Positions 11,896 to 22,059 of a DNA stretch of 43,857 nucleotides are shown here, piece by piece. The notes beneath the pieces were generated by a model that did no database searches, was not told where the DNA came from, and worked only from the letters and a program-made list of their open reading frames with translations. Within the stretch, counting starts at the first letter, position 1, and every line of letters starts with the position of its first letter. Location: positions 1-43,857 of the forward strand of contig JAAYGI010000076.1 in assembly GCA_012727815.1 (NCBI GenBank), read 5' to 3'. The position numbers and the translations under genes are program-made. The DNA is from Erysipelothrix sp. (lineage in GTDB: Bacteria > Bacillota_I > Bacilli_A > Erysipelotrichales > Erysipelotrichaceae).

Positions 11896-12846
11896 ATGAA
11901 AAGAATATTTGATTTAGAATACAATGATTTTATGACTTACAGTAAGGAAGAATTACTTGAGTCTATTAAGCAAACAGAAGGGCGTACGGTAATGTCAGAG
12001 ACAGTTATCAGTATTATGCCTTTACTAGATGGTATATCCAATGCTGAGACTGCAAGTGCATTTGGAGCGGATATGGTTACCTTAAATACATTTAACTTTG
12101 ATGCACCATTTATATTTGGATATGATGATTTATCAACGGATATGTTTGGTGGTATTAGACAATATGGTCCACTCATAGATGAAAGTATTACAAGAAACTT
12201 ACTGAATCCTAATTATATAAAAGAGTTCAAATCTAGAGTTGGAAGATTTATAGGTGTTAATATGGAACCCGTTCCATCACACATCCCATATCCTGATGGT
12301 ATGAGATTAAGCGAAAAGAATGTATTAAAAGCCAAAAGCTTAGGATTTGATTACATCGTAGTAACTGCAAATCCAAAAACACAAATTGGTAATAATGAAA
12401 TTGTAGAAGGTATTAAACTTGTAAGATCGCTACTGGGTAATGATGTCCTAATTATTGCAGGTAAGATGCATGGTGCAGGTGCTGGTAATATATATTCTGA
12501 AGATGTTATCGAAGAGTTTATTAATGCTGGAGCAGACGTTATCTTAGTACCAGCTGCTGGAACTGTACCAGGGGTTGATTATAATCTTATGAAGACCTTT
12601 ACAGATTTAATTCATAAGCATGGTGCACTTGCAATGAGTACTATCGGTACATCTCAGGAAGGGTCAAGCACATCAACAATTGAGAGATTTGCACTGGATG
12701 CAAAAAGTGCTGGAGTAGATATTCAACATATTGGCGATGCTGGATATTCAGGTATGGCTCATCCAGAAAATATCATGGCTTTATCAGTAGCAATACGTGG
12801 TAAACGTCATACTTACAGACAAATGTCACGATCAAAAAGACGCTAA
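11896..12846 (+). CDS. Uncharacterised TIM-barrel-like protein (often annotated as a generic hydrolase; function unknown)
   Basis: 316-aa ORF with alternating beta/alpha pattern and phosphate-site-like segments (DIQHIGDAGYSGMAHPENI, DVILVPAAGTVPGVD). Located directly after the bgl operon. Confidence 0.6.
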   Translation: MKRIFDLEYNDFMTYSKEELLESIKQTEGRTVMSETVISIMPLLDGISNAETASAFGADMVTLNTFNFDAPFIFGYDDLSTDMFGGIRQYGPLIDESITRNLLNPNYIKEFKSRVGRFIGVNMEPVPSHIPYPDGMRLSEKNVLKAKSLGFDYIVVTANPKTQIGNNEIVEGIKLVRSLLGNDVLIIAGKMHGAGAGNIYSEDVIEEFINAGADVILVPAAGTVPGVDYNLMKTFTDLIHKHGALAMSTIGTSQEGSSTSTIERFALDAKSAGVDIQHIGDAGYSGMAHPENIMALSVAIRGKRHTYRQMSRSKRR

Positions 12847-12867
12847 TTTATGGTGTAAAAGTCGTAT

Positions 12868-12912
12868 AAAAGGGGCTGTATTCTCTGAGATTCAGAAGAT
12901 ACAGCCCCTTTT
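12868..12912. terminator. Intrinsic terminator between convergent genes
   Basis: AAAAGGGGCTGTAT / ATACAGCCCCTTTTT stem. Confidence 0.85.
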
Positions 12913-12918
12913 TATGTT

Positions 12919-14832
12919 TTAAGTATATTGTTTATTACGACGTTTTTTTATGAATTTAATTATAAATCTAATAATTAAGAATATGATGAGTAAGAGTAGT
13001 AGAATAATACCATAGATCATTAAAGAAATTTTGTTAGGGTTTTTAAAACGTTCGATTAAAGAACCGTTTGATGTTATTTCTTTATAACCGTGTGTTGTAT
13101 AGTATTTATCATCAATAACAGGAGTACCGGATTCATCTTTTTCAAAAGACTGCAGGTATTGAGTTAATGCAACCCATTCTTTTAATTCATTACCATGATT
13201 ATCAAGTATAATATGGTCTTCAAGATTTTCTATTTTATTACCCTTTTGATCTTTAGGTGTAACGGATAAGAGACCAAATGATTGGTCTTCAATAAGTCCT
13301 AGCATTTGTCCTGTATATAGATTAGCAACAACACGATATAATTGGTCATCAACAATCTCTTCTTCAACACCATTGTTATAGAGAGAAACATCAGTAACCT
13401 TATTGAAAATCATACGTTTAGTATTAAGAGAATACTTCATACCAGACATATAGAGCTGTGCTACATCTTGTAAAGGTTGAATTGAAGCATCTACCTCGGC
13501 TGCTACTTTTAGTTCCTTACCACTCAGGTAAACACTGATAAGTGGGTATCCCGATTTTCCATCTTTACCAAAACCTAAAGAAGAAACTTTAAAGGCATCC
13601 TTAGTAGTGATATCACCTTGAGTAATAGAGTCTCTTATAACACCATAAGGTGTTACAGCAACATCAACTTTTTCTCCATCAGCTTCAATCAGTCCGATAG
13701 CATATTTATAAGCATCTGCTATTAAGTATCCTAAAGGTTCCTCTGATAATACATCACCCAAATCATTTGAAGGTGTAAAGTCTTTTTGAGAGTATGCTAA
13801 TACTTGATCAAATGTTAAACCATAAGTATCAAGATATTCACTTTGTACTGCTGCTTTAAATTCTTCAAGAAGTGGTGCAATAGAAGTATCTTTATCGTAT
13901 GCATCTTCTGTTAATGCTTTAATTTCATAAGAGTCTAATTTCCATCTTGAACCATCTTTTGATAGTTTCATTGTTCCAAGGTTATTTGCTTTATCACCAG
14001 CTGATGCAATTACAGTTGAACCAATAATAATCGGTTCTTCAAGTACAGTATGTGAGTGTCCTGATATAATAACATCCAGTTCAGGAACAGCTTTTGCTAA
14101 AAGCTCATCTTCTGATTGTTTAGGGTTATCGTGAGTTCCAGTATGAGATAATACAACGATCATATCGTAGTCTTCATTGTCTTTGATATTTTTAACAATA
14201 CGTTTTGCTTCATCAATATAATTCTCAAAAACTACTTCAGCAGTTGGAGTATAACTATCGGCCTCTTTCCCCATAAGTCCAATCAGTGCAATATTAATGT
14301 TGTTTTTCTCTATCATTAAATAATCTTCAACGACACCATAATTTTCAAATGCATCTTTTAAATCTTTAACATTTTCTGTGTCTGGAAACTTGGTATTACT
14401 TGCGATAAGTGGCACGGGGTTATCTTCATAACGTTTTGCTGTATTAAGCGCATCTGTAAGACCTTTTGTTCTAAAGTCAAACTCATGATTACCCAAGGTT
14501 GTCGCATCATAACCCAATCTTGTTAAGAGTCTAAGTGTAGGGGAATGGCTATCATAAATAGTTTGATATAGAGTTCCCATTGAATAATCACCAGCATCTA
14601 CAAGTAAAGCTTCAGGATCACGCTCTTTCTCTTTATTGATAGCACTTAAAAGTCTTTCAAATCCTCCGCGCTTATGTCTTTTCCCACCTTCAAGTGATGT
14701 AAATTCGTCAAAATTATCATGCATATCATGTGTGAAGAGTATGCTAAGCTCATCTTTTGTACTTGCTTGAATTGGATTGAAAGCAAGGACTATTAAGATG
14801 AAACTCAAGATTATGTTTATATGTTTTTTCAT
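12919..14832 (-). CDS. Membrane-anchored 5'-nucleotidase / metallophosphoesterase (UshA-like)
   Basis: Signal peptide, LFTHDMHDN, VDAGDYSMGT, LGNHEFDF, VLSHTG, ISGHSHT metal motifs; C-terminal TM plus basic tail (FIIKFIKKRRNK). Confidence 0.93.
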   Translation of the reverse strand: MKKHINIILSFILIVLAFNPIQASTKDELSILFTHDMHDNFDEFTSLEGGKRHKRGGFERLLSAINKEKERDPEALLVDAGDYSMGTLYQTIYDSHSPTLRLLTRLGYDATTLGNHEFDFRTKGLTDALNTAKRYEDNPVPLIASNTKFPDTENVKDLKDAFENYGVVEDYLMIEKNNINIALIGLMGKEADSYTPTAEVVFENYIDEAKRIVKNIKDNEDYDMIVVLSHTGTHDNPKQSEDELLAKAVPELDVIISGHSHTVLEEPIIIGSTVIASAGDKANNLGTMKLSKDGSRWKLDSYEIKALTEDAYDKDTSIAPLLEEFKAAVQSEYLDTYGLTFDQVLAYSQKDFTPSNDLGDVLSEEPLGYLIADAYKYAIGLIEADGEKVDVAVTPYGVIRDSITQGDITTKDAFKVSSLGFGKDGKSGYPLISVYLSGKELKVAAEVDASIQPLQDVAQLYMSGMKYSLNTKRMIFNKVTDVSLYNNGVEEEIVDDQLYRVVANLYTGQMLGLIEDQSFGLLSVTPKDQKGNKIENLEDHIILDNHGNELKEWVALTQYLQSFEKDESGTPVIDDKYYTTHGYKEITSNGSLIERFKNPNKISLMIYGIILLLLLIIFLIIRFIIKFIKKRRNKQYT

Positions 14833-15117
14833 AAAAAGCTCCTTTATTTATATTTTGATTATACGCTATGACCTTATAATCTACAACAGCGGTGAACTCA
14901 AGAGGATGCTTATCTTAAAAGAGAAGGGGCTGTCATGGAAAAATTAAATATGTCTATCAAAATAATCAGTCGTTTAAATAGTAAATAGCAATTGCTCTTA
15001 AACTATCTACAGATGTTTTTTCTTTTATAAGTTTATTACACATTTATGAATCTTTCACGTATAATGTAAAAGACAGTATAATATAAAATAAGTTAACTAA
15101 AGAATGGGAGCAATCGT

Positions 15118-16083
15118 ATGATATTTATTTATATTTTAATAATATTATTTGTACTCAATATTTTGTTTTTTACGCCATACCCATTTATTTGGATGGTTCG
15201 AATGCAAAAGCCATCGGGAATATCTAAAAGTCCTGATGATATTGATACAATGGCAGAAAAAGTAGAGGTTACTTTAGATATAGAATATCCAAGTATTTAC
15301 AAAAGGAATACATTTGATCATTATAAACCAATATCAAATGATAATGGGACCTATATTGTTTGGTTGCATGGTGGAGCATTTATCTCACAGAACAGCAGTA
15401 ATGTTAAAGATTATGGTGTAATGCTTGCATCACATGGATATAATGTGATCGCAATGAATTATGCACATGCACCTGAGAATATCTTTCCAGCGCAAGTATT
15501 GCAAATTGATAGTGTAATTGAATTGTTGAATTCTCAGTATGATATAAAACATTTAGTTTTGGCTGGAGATTCATCAGGTGCAACTATAGCAGCATCCTAT
15601 GCAACTACACAGGACAATCAGGCTTTACAAGAAACTCTAGATATAAAACTTCAAGAGCAAACTAAGATTAATGCAATGCTCTTATTTTGTGGAATATATG
15701 ATTTTACAGAAGATTGGAAAAACAAAGAATTAAAAGACACTAAGAAGTTAATGAAATATATAGCTTGGGCATATCTTGGTCAAAAAAGATGGCGTAAAAA
15801 AGAGAAGAAGTTTTATGCTTCACCAATCGATAATATAAGTGGAAACTTTCCACCAACTTATATAGTAGATGGTGGCATGCGATCATTTCTATGGCAAGCC
15901 GAAAACTTTGTTGAAAAGCTGAAAAAAGAAGGAGTTGATGTTGAGTCTCACTTCTTTGAAGAGATGCCACACCAATTTCAACATCATTTCCAAAGATATC
16001 CAAAAGAATCAATGGAAGTATTCCATGAAGTACTTGAATTTTTAAACAGGAAAGTAGATAAAGGTGAAGTATATGAAAAGTAA
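15118..16083 (+). CDS. Alpha/beta hydrolase (HGG-type esterase/lipase) with N-terminal TM
   Basis: Oxyanion-hole motif WLHGGAF and nucleophile GDSSG; hydrophobic N-terminus. Confidence 0.9.
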   Translation: MIFIYILIILFVLNILFFTPYPFIWMVRMQKPSGISKSPDDIDTMAEKVEVTLDIEYPSIYKRNTFDHYKPISNDNGTYIVWLHGGAFISQNSSNVKDYGVMLASHGYNVIAMNYAHAPENIFPAQVLQIDSVIELLNSQYDIKHLVLAGDSSGATIAASYATTQDNQALQETLDIKLQEQTKINAMLLFCGIYDFTEDWKNKELKDTKKLMKYIAWAYLGQKRWRKKEKKFYASPIDNISGNFPPTYIVDGGMRSFLWQAENFVEKLKKEGVDVESHFFEEMPHQFQHHFQRYPKESMEVFHEVLEFLNRKVDKGEVYEK

Positions 16084-17182
16084 AAAAATTAGAGAAGGTC
16101 TTTTTGGGGGCTTGTTGGGTGTAATATCTGTTATTCCATTTTTATTTAGTATGTCTAAAATATTAGATAAAATAGCATTACTAGATATATTTTGGATTAT
16201 TATAATCTTGATACTATCCTTTGTTGTAATAATATTTATACATGAACTGGGACACTTAGTAATGGGTTTATTAACAGGATATAAGTTTGTGAGTTTTAGA
16301 ATGTTTAGACTCCATATTCAAAAGGAAGAAGGAAAGTATAAGATTTATAATAAAGGGATTCCAGGTACATTGGGGCAGTGTCTAATGTTACCACCAAAAG
16401 GAAAAGAAGTTCCAATATTTTGGTATAACTTCGGTGGTGTTTTATTCAATCTTATAACGGCTTTAATCAGTATTATAGTAATCTTTACAAGTTCATCGTA
16501 TTGGGTTTTGGTTACAGCAAACATTATGTTTACTTTAAGTCTTATATTAGGAATATCAAATTGGATGATTACTGATGGTGTACCTAATGATGGTGCAAAT
16601 TACAAATCATGTAAAAAATATCCTGAATCACGTTTATCCTTTTATTATGTAACATATATTAATGCATTACTAACCCAAGGCAAACGTCTTACAGAGATTG
16701 ATTTAAGTGAATTGAGTAATATCGACTTTAAAGTCAGTGAGGCAGTTCAATTAAATGCCTTAACATTTGTATCAAGTCAAAAACAGTTTCTAAACGACCT
16801 TGAAGGATATAAAAATCTGATGGCTAAAGCACATGAAGAAACAAAAGGAAAAGTAGGTATTATTGATAATATCATTAATACAGAATACTACTTCATGATG
16901 CTTGTAAATGACTATGAGTCATCACATTTATATAAGACAAAAGAAGTAACAATGATTATGCAACAGATGAAAAATGAACTTGCAATTCAAATGTTTGGTC
17001 TATATGAAGAGTATAAGAAAACAGGAATACTAGATGAAGTATCCTACCAAAAATTTCTTGAAAATTGTAAATACAGTGATCAAAAAGGATTGGGAGCAGA
17101 TCTTCTAGATTATTCAAAAGTCTTATTTGATATCGAAGATGAAAGTAAGTTCTCTATAAACAGAAAAGTAAAAGAGAATTAA
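16073..17182 (+). CDS. Integral-membrane zinc metalloprotease-like protein (HExxH, M50/site-2-protease-like)
   Basis: FIHELGHLVMGLLTGYK inside hydrophobic segments; start at 16073 (RBS AAAGGTGAAG) overlaps the esterase by 11 nt. Confidence 0.7.
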   Translation: MKSKKIREGLFGGLLGVISVIPFLFSMSKILDKIALLDIFWIIIILILSFVVIIFIHELGHLVMGLLTGYKFVSFRMFRLHIQKEEGKYKIYNKGIPGTLGQCLMLPPKGKEVPIFWYNFGGVLFNLITALISIIVIFTSSSYWVLVTANIMFTLSLILGISNWMITDGVPNDGANYKSCKKYPESRLSFYYVTYINALLTQGKRLTEIDLSELSNIDFKVSEAVQLNALTFVSSQKQFLNDLEGYKNLMAKAHEETKGKVGIIDNIINTEYYFMMLVNDYESSHLYKTKEVTMIMQQMKNELAIQMFGLYEEYKKTGILDEVSYQKFLENCKYSDQKGLGADLLDYSKVLFDIEDESKFSINRKVKEN

Positions 17183-17339
17183 TGAAATATTATATGCACA
17201 AAGGATACACTACAAATCAATGTGTAAATCTTGAGAAAAATAATGAGTTTTTATGGTATTATTAACATAATTAGCAAAAACCTTTTAATGTTAAAATTAT
17301 TAAGTATAATATAATTAAGAAAGAGAAATGGTGAGTAAA

Positions 17340-17804
17340 ATGTTTTTTAGTAAAAAAGTAGATAAAAATTTAGTAGCGTTCATGGATGGAACGATGGTAG
17401 CTTTAGAAAAAGTAGCGGATCCAGTATTTGCAGAAAAAATGATGGGAGATGGCTTTGCTATTGAACCAACATCAAATGATGTATTTGCTCCATGTGATGG
17501 TGAGATTACAGTTGTATTCCCAACATTCCATGCATATGGAATTACAAGAGAAGATGGCGTAGAGGTTTTACTTCACTTAGGAATTGACACAGTTGAATTA
17601 GGTGGAGAAGGTTTCACTGCAATTGTATCAGTAGGAGATAAAGTAAAATCAGGTGACAAACTTGGTACAATGGATATCAACCGTATTAAAGAGTTAGAAA
17701 AACCAACAACATCAATGTTAATTGTAACAAGTAGAGAAACAGTAACACTTCTAAAAGAAGACCAAACAGTTTCAGCACTTGAACATATTGCAACAATAGA
17801 CTAA
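17340..17804 (+). CDS. crr: Stand-alone PTS EIIA (Glc type) with both active-site histidines
   Basis: FHAYGITREDGVEVLLHLGIDTVELGGEGF carries both canonical His; start 17340 (GGTGAG RBS) or 17328. Confidence 0.93.
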   Translation: MFFSKKVDKNLVAFMDGTMVALEKVADPVFAEKMMGDGFAIEPTSNDVFAPCDGEITVVFPTFHAYGITREDGVEVLLHLGIDTVELGGEGFTAIVSVGDKVKSGDKLGTMDINRIKELEKPTTSMLIVTSRETVTLLKEDQTVSALEHIATID

Positions 17805-17810
17805 AACACC

Positions 17811-17850
17811 AAAGACCATTCATTTCCCTAGGATATGAATGGTCTTTTAT
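17811..17850 (+). terminator. Intrinsic terminator after EIIA
   Basis: AAAGACCATTCAT / ATGAATGGTCTTT stem followed by TATTTT. Confidence 0.85.
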
Positions 17851-17867
17851 TTTGAAAGGATGATTGT

Positions 17868-19070
17868 ATGTTTGAATTGAATAAGAATCGTTTAGAACAA
17901 GGATCTAATAAATGGTTGGTTCAAGAGGCAAAAGGTGAAGGATATAAGAAAGACATTCCACCCTTCACAGTAGCAGATACAGACTTTTTAGTACCGGAAT
18001 TTCTGGTAGATGGATGGAAGACTTATCTTGAAAACACGAGTCTTGGATATGGTGCAACAACAGATGCCTATTATGATGCTGTAATTAAATGGTATCAAAC
18101 AAGACACAATTCTAAAATAGAGAAGTCATGGATAACATGTACTACGGGTGTAATCTCAGCAATATCGAATATACTAAAAGCATTTACAGATGTAGGGGAT
18201 TCTGTTTTAATCATGTCACCTGTATACCACCTTTTTTACATAGTTCTAGATAATCTAGATAGAAAGAAAGTAATACATAATTTAAAGGTAGATGATCAAC
18301 AATCATATGCAATAGATTTTGAAAAGCTAGAGCATCAAATTAAAAATGAGGATGTAAAAGTCATTCTCTTATGTTCACCTCATAATCCTGTAGGCAAGGT
18401 ATGGTCTAAAGATGAACTTCTTAAAATTTCTCAGTTAGCGGATCAATACAATGTACTTGTTATAGCAGATGAAATTCACAATGATTTAATCCTAGAAGGT
18501 TCTAAACATACTGTGTATACAGAACTGAATGAAGTCTCAAGAAATCATGTCTTTCTTTGTACATCACCCAGCAAAACATTTAATCTAGCAGGATTAAAAT
18601 CTGCCAATGTGGTGATTCCAAATGAAGTCCTAAGAGATAAGTATAATGCATCCAATGATAAACTGATTTCAGGAAATGTCCATGTAAATACGATGGGTAT
18701 TATAGCAACACAAATTGTCTATGAAAAAGGACATGCATATCTAGATGCACTCCTATCACTGATTAAAGATAATTATAATTACATAGATAAATATTTAAAG
18801 ACAAAGCATCCCAAGATTAAAGTAAGTCCCTTAGAAGGAACATACTTACTATGGCTAGATTTTAGAAGTTTAAAGATTGCTGAAGAAACTCTGGTGGAAT
18901 CCCTAAATAAAGAAAGTCTGTACTTTGAACAAGGATCAATCTTTGGAGAGAATGGTACTGGATTTATGCGAATGAATATTGCGACAACAAAAGAAGTAAT
19001 TGAAAAGGCAATGTATAGATTGAGTGATGTTTTATCACAAGGAGAAAACTTATGGAAAAAGTTAGATTAA
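17868..19070 (+). CDS. PLP-dependent aminotransferase / cystathionine beta-lyase (MalY/PatB family)
   Basis: PPFTVADTDF, GVISAISNIL, LCSPHNPVGKVW, ADEIHNDL and PLP-Lys region SPSKTFNLAGLK. Confidence 0.93.
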   Translation: MFELNKNRLEQGSNKWLVQEAKGEGYKKDIPPFTVADTDFLVPEFLVDGWKTYLENTSLGYGATTDAYYDAVIKWYQTRHNSKIEKSWITCTTGVISAISNILKAFTDVGDSVLIMSPVYHLFYIVLDNLDRKKVIHNLKVDDQQSYAIDFEKLEHQIKNEDVKVILLCSPHNPVGKVWSKDELLKISQLADQYNVLVIADEIHNDLILEGSKHTVYTELNEVSRNHVFLCTSPSKTFNLAGLKSANVVIPNEVLRDKYNASNDKLISGNVHVNTMGIIATQIVYEKGHAYLDALLSLIKDNYNYIDKYLKTKHPKIKVSPLEGTYLLWLDFRSLKIAEETLVESLNKESLYFEQGSIFGENGTGFMRMNIATTKEVIEKAMYRLSDVLSQGENLWKKLD

Positions 19071-19861
19071 ATAATGGTGAATTGATAGATATAGTTGGAT
19101 CTGGAACCAATACTTTTGGAAAAGAAGACCATAAATATATGAATCCAATCAACATGGATACTACTGAATACATCATGGCAATAGAAAATGGATATAGACA
19201 CTTTGATACAGCTATTAGTTATCGTAATGAGGAAGTCTTAGCAAAGGCCATATCAGAAAGTGCATATCTAAGAGAAACATTTTTCATCACATCTAAAATA
19301 CCGGGAAGTAGTCCCTATATAGACTCTGCGGAAAAAGTAAGAGAATCAGTCCAAATGAGCCTTGATGCTTTGAATACAGATTATATTGATATGTACTTAA
19401 TTCATCACAGCTGGGATAATATGGCTCAAATGCTGAAAGTATGGGATGTCCTTGAAACTTTTGTAGATAAAAAGATAATCAAAAGTATCGGTGTATCAAA
19501 TTTTGATATCGACACCTTAAAAACACTTCATGGATATGCAAGAATAAAACCAGCTGTTAATCAGATTGAATCTCATCCAGGATTCTGGAATCATCAGTTG
19601 ATTGAAGCATGTAATGATCTGGGTGTTAAAGCAGAAGCTTGGGGTCCCTTATCATTTGATGACATTGAAGCCAAATCAATATTAAGTGAGATTGGCCAAA
19701 AATATCAGAAAACATGGGCTCAAGTAGTTTTAAGATATCAAATTCAAAGAGGTGTTATTGTAATACCTAAAAGTCATGATAATTTAAGACAAAAACAAAA
19801 CATAGATATTTTTGATTTTGAATTATCAATAGAAGAAGTCCAAAAGATATCTGGTCTATAA
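19052..19861 (+). CDS. Aldo/keto reductase
   Basis: GYRHFDTAISYRNEE, SKIPGSSP, YIDMYLIHH, IKSIGVSNF, VIPKSHD; overlaps the upstream CDS by 19 nt. Confidence 0.93.
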   Translation: MEKVRLNNGELIDIVGSGTNTFGKEDHKYMNPINMDTTEYIMAIENGYRHFDTAISYRNEEVLAKAISESAYLRETFFITSKIPGSSPYIDSAEKVRESVQMSLDALNTDYIDMYLIHHSWDNMAQMLKVWDVLETFVDKKIIKSIGVSNFDIDTLKTLHGYARIKPAVNQIESHPGFWNHQLIEACNDLGVKAEAWGPLSFDDIEAKSILSEIGQKYQKTWAQVVLRYQIQRGVIVIPKSHDNLRQKQNIDIFDFELSIEEVQKISGL

Positions 19862-19933
19862 TTTATAGTTCAGTTATATGAAGTGATTTTCTTAATCAAG
19901 AGGTTTATAATCAAGGTATAAGGAGTGATCGCG

Positions 19934-20818
19934 ATGAGTAAAGAAAAACTTGAGTTAATGAAGCATGGCAAGGGTTTTATTGCAGCACTTGACCAAAGTG
20001 GTGGCAGTACCCCTAAAACACTGGCACTTTACGGTGTAACACCAGATATGTATGCTGATGAAAAAGCAATGTTTGAGAAGATTCATGGGATGCGAACCCG
20101 TATCATTAATGCTCCATCTTTTAATTCTGACAGAATACTGGGTGCAATATTGTTTGAAAACACTATGAATTCAAATATTGATGGTATTCCAACTTCAGAT
20201 TACTTGTGGGATAAACTACACATCGTTTCATTTTTAAAAGTTGATAAAGGTCTTGATCCATTAAAAGATGGTGTTCAGTTAATGAAAGATGATCCTAACT
20301 TACCAACCTTACTTGATACTGCGGTACAAAAAGGAATCTTTGGTACTAAAATGCGTTCTGTCATTAAAGAATATAACAGGGCAGGTATTGAAAAGATCGT
20401 GGATCAACAATTTGAAGTTGCTGATATTATATTAAGTAAAGGATTAATACCAATAGTAGAACCAGAAGTAGATATTCATGCTGAAGATAAAGCGAAGATT
20501 GAAACTTATCTACACCAATTAATCCACAGAAAATTAGATGCTTTAGGACCTTTAAAAGTCATTCTTAAATTGACACCACCTGAAGAAGATAACCTCTATT
20601 ATGATTTTGTAACTCATCAAAATATTGTTCGTGTTGCATTTTTATCAGGAGGCTATCCACAGGCACTCGCAAATGAAAAACTCAGTAAAAACAAAGGAGT
20701 CATTGCAAGTTTCTCTCGTGCATTAAGCGATGGTTTAAATGTGAATCAAGATGATGCTGCATTTAATGAAACAATCAAAGCAAGTATAGATGCAATCTAT
20801 GATGCATCTATTAAATAG
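19934..20818 (+). CDS. fda: Fructose-bisphosphate aldolase class I
   Basis: GFIAALDQSGGSTPKTLALYG and IPIVEPEVDI motifs; start 19934 with RBS AAGGAG. Confidence 0.93.
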   Translation: MSKEKLELMKHGKGFIAALDQSGGSTPKTLALYGVTPDMYADEKAMFEKIHGMRTRIINAPSFNSDRILGAILFENTMNSNIDGIPTSDYLWDKLHIVSFLKVDKGLDPLKDGVQLMKDDPNLPTLLDTAVQKGIFGTKMRSVIKEYNRAGIEKIVDQQFEVADIILSKGLIPIVEPEVDIHAEDKAKIETYLHQLIHRKLDALGPLKVILKLTPPEEDNLYYDFVTHQNIVRVAFLSGGYPQALANEKLSKNKGVIASFSRALSDGLNVNQDDAAFNETIKASIDAIYDASIK

Positions 20819-20830
20819 ATAAAATCTCCT

Positions 20831-20865
20831 AAGAAAGATCGTCTTTAAAAAGATGATCTTTTCTT
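20831..20865 (+). terminator. Intrinsic terminator after aldolase
   Basis: AAGAAAGATCGTCTT / AAGATGATCTTTTCTT stem with T-rich 3' side. Confidence 0.75.
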
Positions 20866-20933
20866 ATGAAAATTCATAAAAGAACCTAAAAAAGTCTAAA
20901 AACGTGCTAAAATGGGTTTTAAACTTGATTTGC

Positions 20934-20971
20934 AACCATCAGTTGACAAGTTGAATGGTTAACTTTATGGT
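20934..20971 (+). promoter_or_regulatory. Promoter with an overlapping dyad upstream of the XRE regulator
   Basis: TTGACA (20943-20948), 17-nt spacer, TATGGT (20966-20971); AACCAT (20934-20939) and ATGGTT (20955-20960) bracket the -35. Confidence 0.6.
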
Positions 20972-21038
20972 GTGCAAGCACGAATAAACCTATACTTTAA
21001 TTGTAAAGAACATGTTATTTACTTACAGGAGGTATTTT

Positions 21039-22013
21039 ATGATACTAGCAGATAAAATTATATTACACAGAAAGAAAATGAACCTAACCCAAGAGGAATT
21101 GGCTTCAGAACTAAATGTTTCAAGACAATCCGTTTCTAAATGGGAAGGGGCACAATCAATCCCGGAAATGGATAAAATACTCTTATTAAGCGATTTGTTT
21201 AATGTGAGTATAGACTACCTATTAAGAGATGAACTTGAAGATGAGTCTATAATTAAAGAAAATGAATATACTGAAACTAGAAAGTTGACTGTTGAAGAAG
21301 CAAATGACTTCTTAACAAGAAATGCCCGTGCTTCAAAGAATATTAGTTTAGGAGTTATGCTATGTATTATATCTCCCATACTTCTAATATTTTTACAATC
21401 ACAAGAAGCAATAGATTACTTGCATGTATCAGAGAATGTTTCAGTTGTTATTGGAATAAGTTTTATTATTATCATGGTTGCAATTGCAGTAGGTCTTTTC
21501 CTAACAACATCATTTGATATGGAAAAATATGAATTCTTAGAAAAAGAACCCATTGATCTACAATATGGCGTGTCTGGTATTGCAAGTGATTTAAAATCAA
21601 AAGGTTCTAAAAGATATGTAAACTATATGGTTAGCTCTATCATGTTATTAGTACTGAGCGCTTTACCAATTATTATATCAGGTGTACTACTTGATGAAAT
21701 GTTCATCTTATCCTTGGCATTACCAAGCACTTTACTACTTGTTGCAATAGGAGTAGGGATGATCGTAAATGTTCAAACCATAAAATCAGGATATGATAAG
21801 TTATTACAGGTAGAAGACTACACACCTAGAAATAAAAAGAAGAGTAAACAAGAAGAAACTGTCGGTGGTGTTTACTGGTTGGCAGTAACGGGTATTTACT
21901 TATTATTGAGTTTTACAGGGAATTCATGGGGAACATCTTGGATAATATTTCCAGTAGCGGGTGTTCTGTATGGAATTATCTCAGTCTTACTTACATTGTT
22001 TGTAGATGAATAA
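21039..22013 (+). CDS. XRE-family HTH regulator with C-terminal transmembrane segments
   Basis: RKKMNLTQEELASELNVSRQSVSKWEGAQSIPEMDKILLLSDLFNVSIDYLL, then several TM segments; start 21039 with RBS AGGAGG. Confidence 0.92.
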   Translation: MILADKIILHRKKMNLTQEELASELNVSRQSVSKWEGAQSIPEMDKILLLSDLFNVSIDYLLRDELEDESIIKENEYTETRKLTVEEANDFLTRNARASKNISLGVMLCIISPILLIFLQSQEAIDYLHVSENVSVVIGISFIIIMVAIAVGLFLTTSFDMEKYEFLEKEPIDLQYGVSGIASDLKSKGSKRYVNYMVSSIMLLVLSALPIIISGVLLDEMFILSLALPSTLLLVAIGVGMIVNVQTIKSGYDKLLQVEDYTPRNKKKSKQEETVGGVYWLAVTGIYLLLSFTGNSWGTSWIIFPVAGVLYGIISVLLTLFVDE

Positions 22014-22024
22014 TTATACACATA

Positions 22025-22056
22025 AAAAACAAGAGATATTGATATCTCTTGTTTTT
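22025..22056. terminator. Bidirectional intrinsic terminator
   Basis: AAAAACAAGAGATAT / ATATCTCTTGTTTTT. Confidence 0.85.
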
Positions 22057-22059
22057 AGA

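Noticed and set aside
14880-15000. Fragments GELKRMLILKEKGLSWKN* and MEKLNMSIKIISRLNSK* near AAGGGGCTGTC, suggestive of a transposase remnant
   Set aside because: Too short, overlaps promoter region of the nucleotidase gene, no terminal repeats or duplicated target site; chance is likelier.
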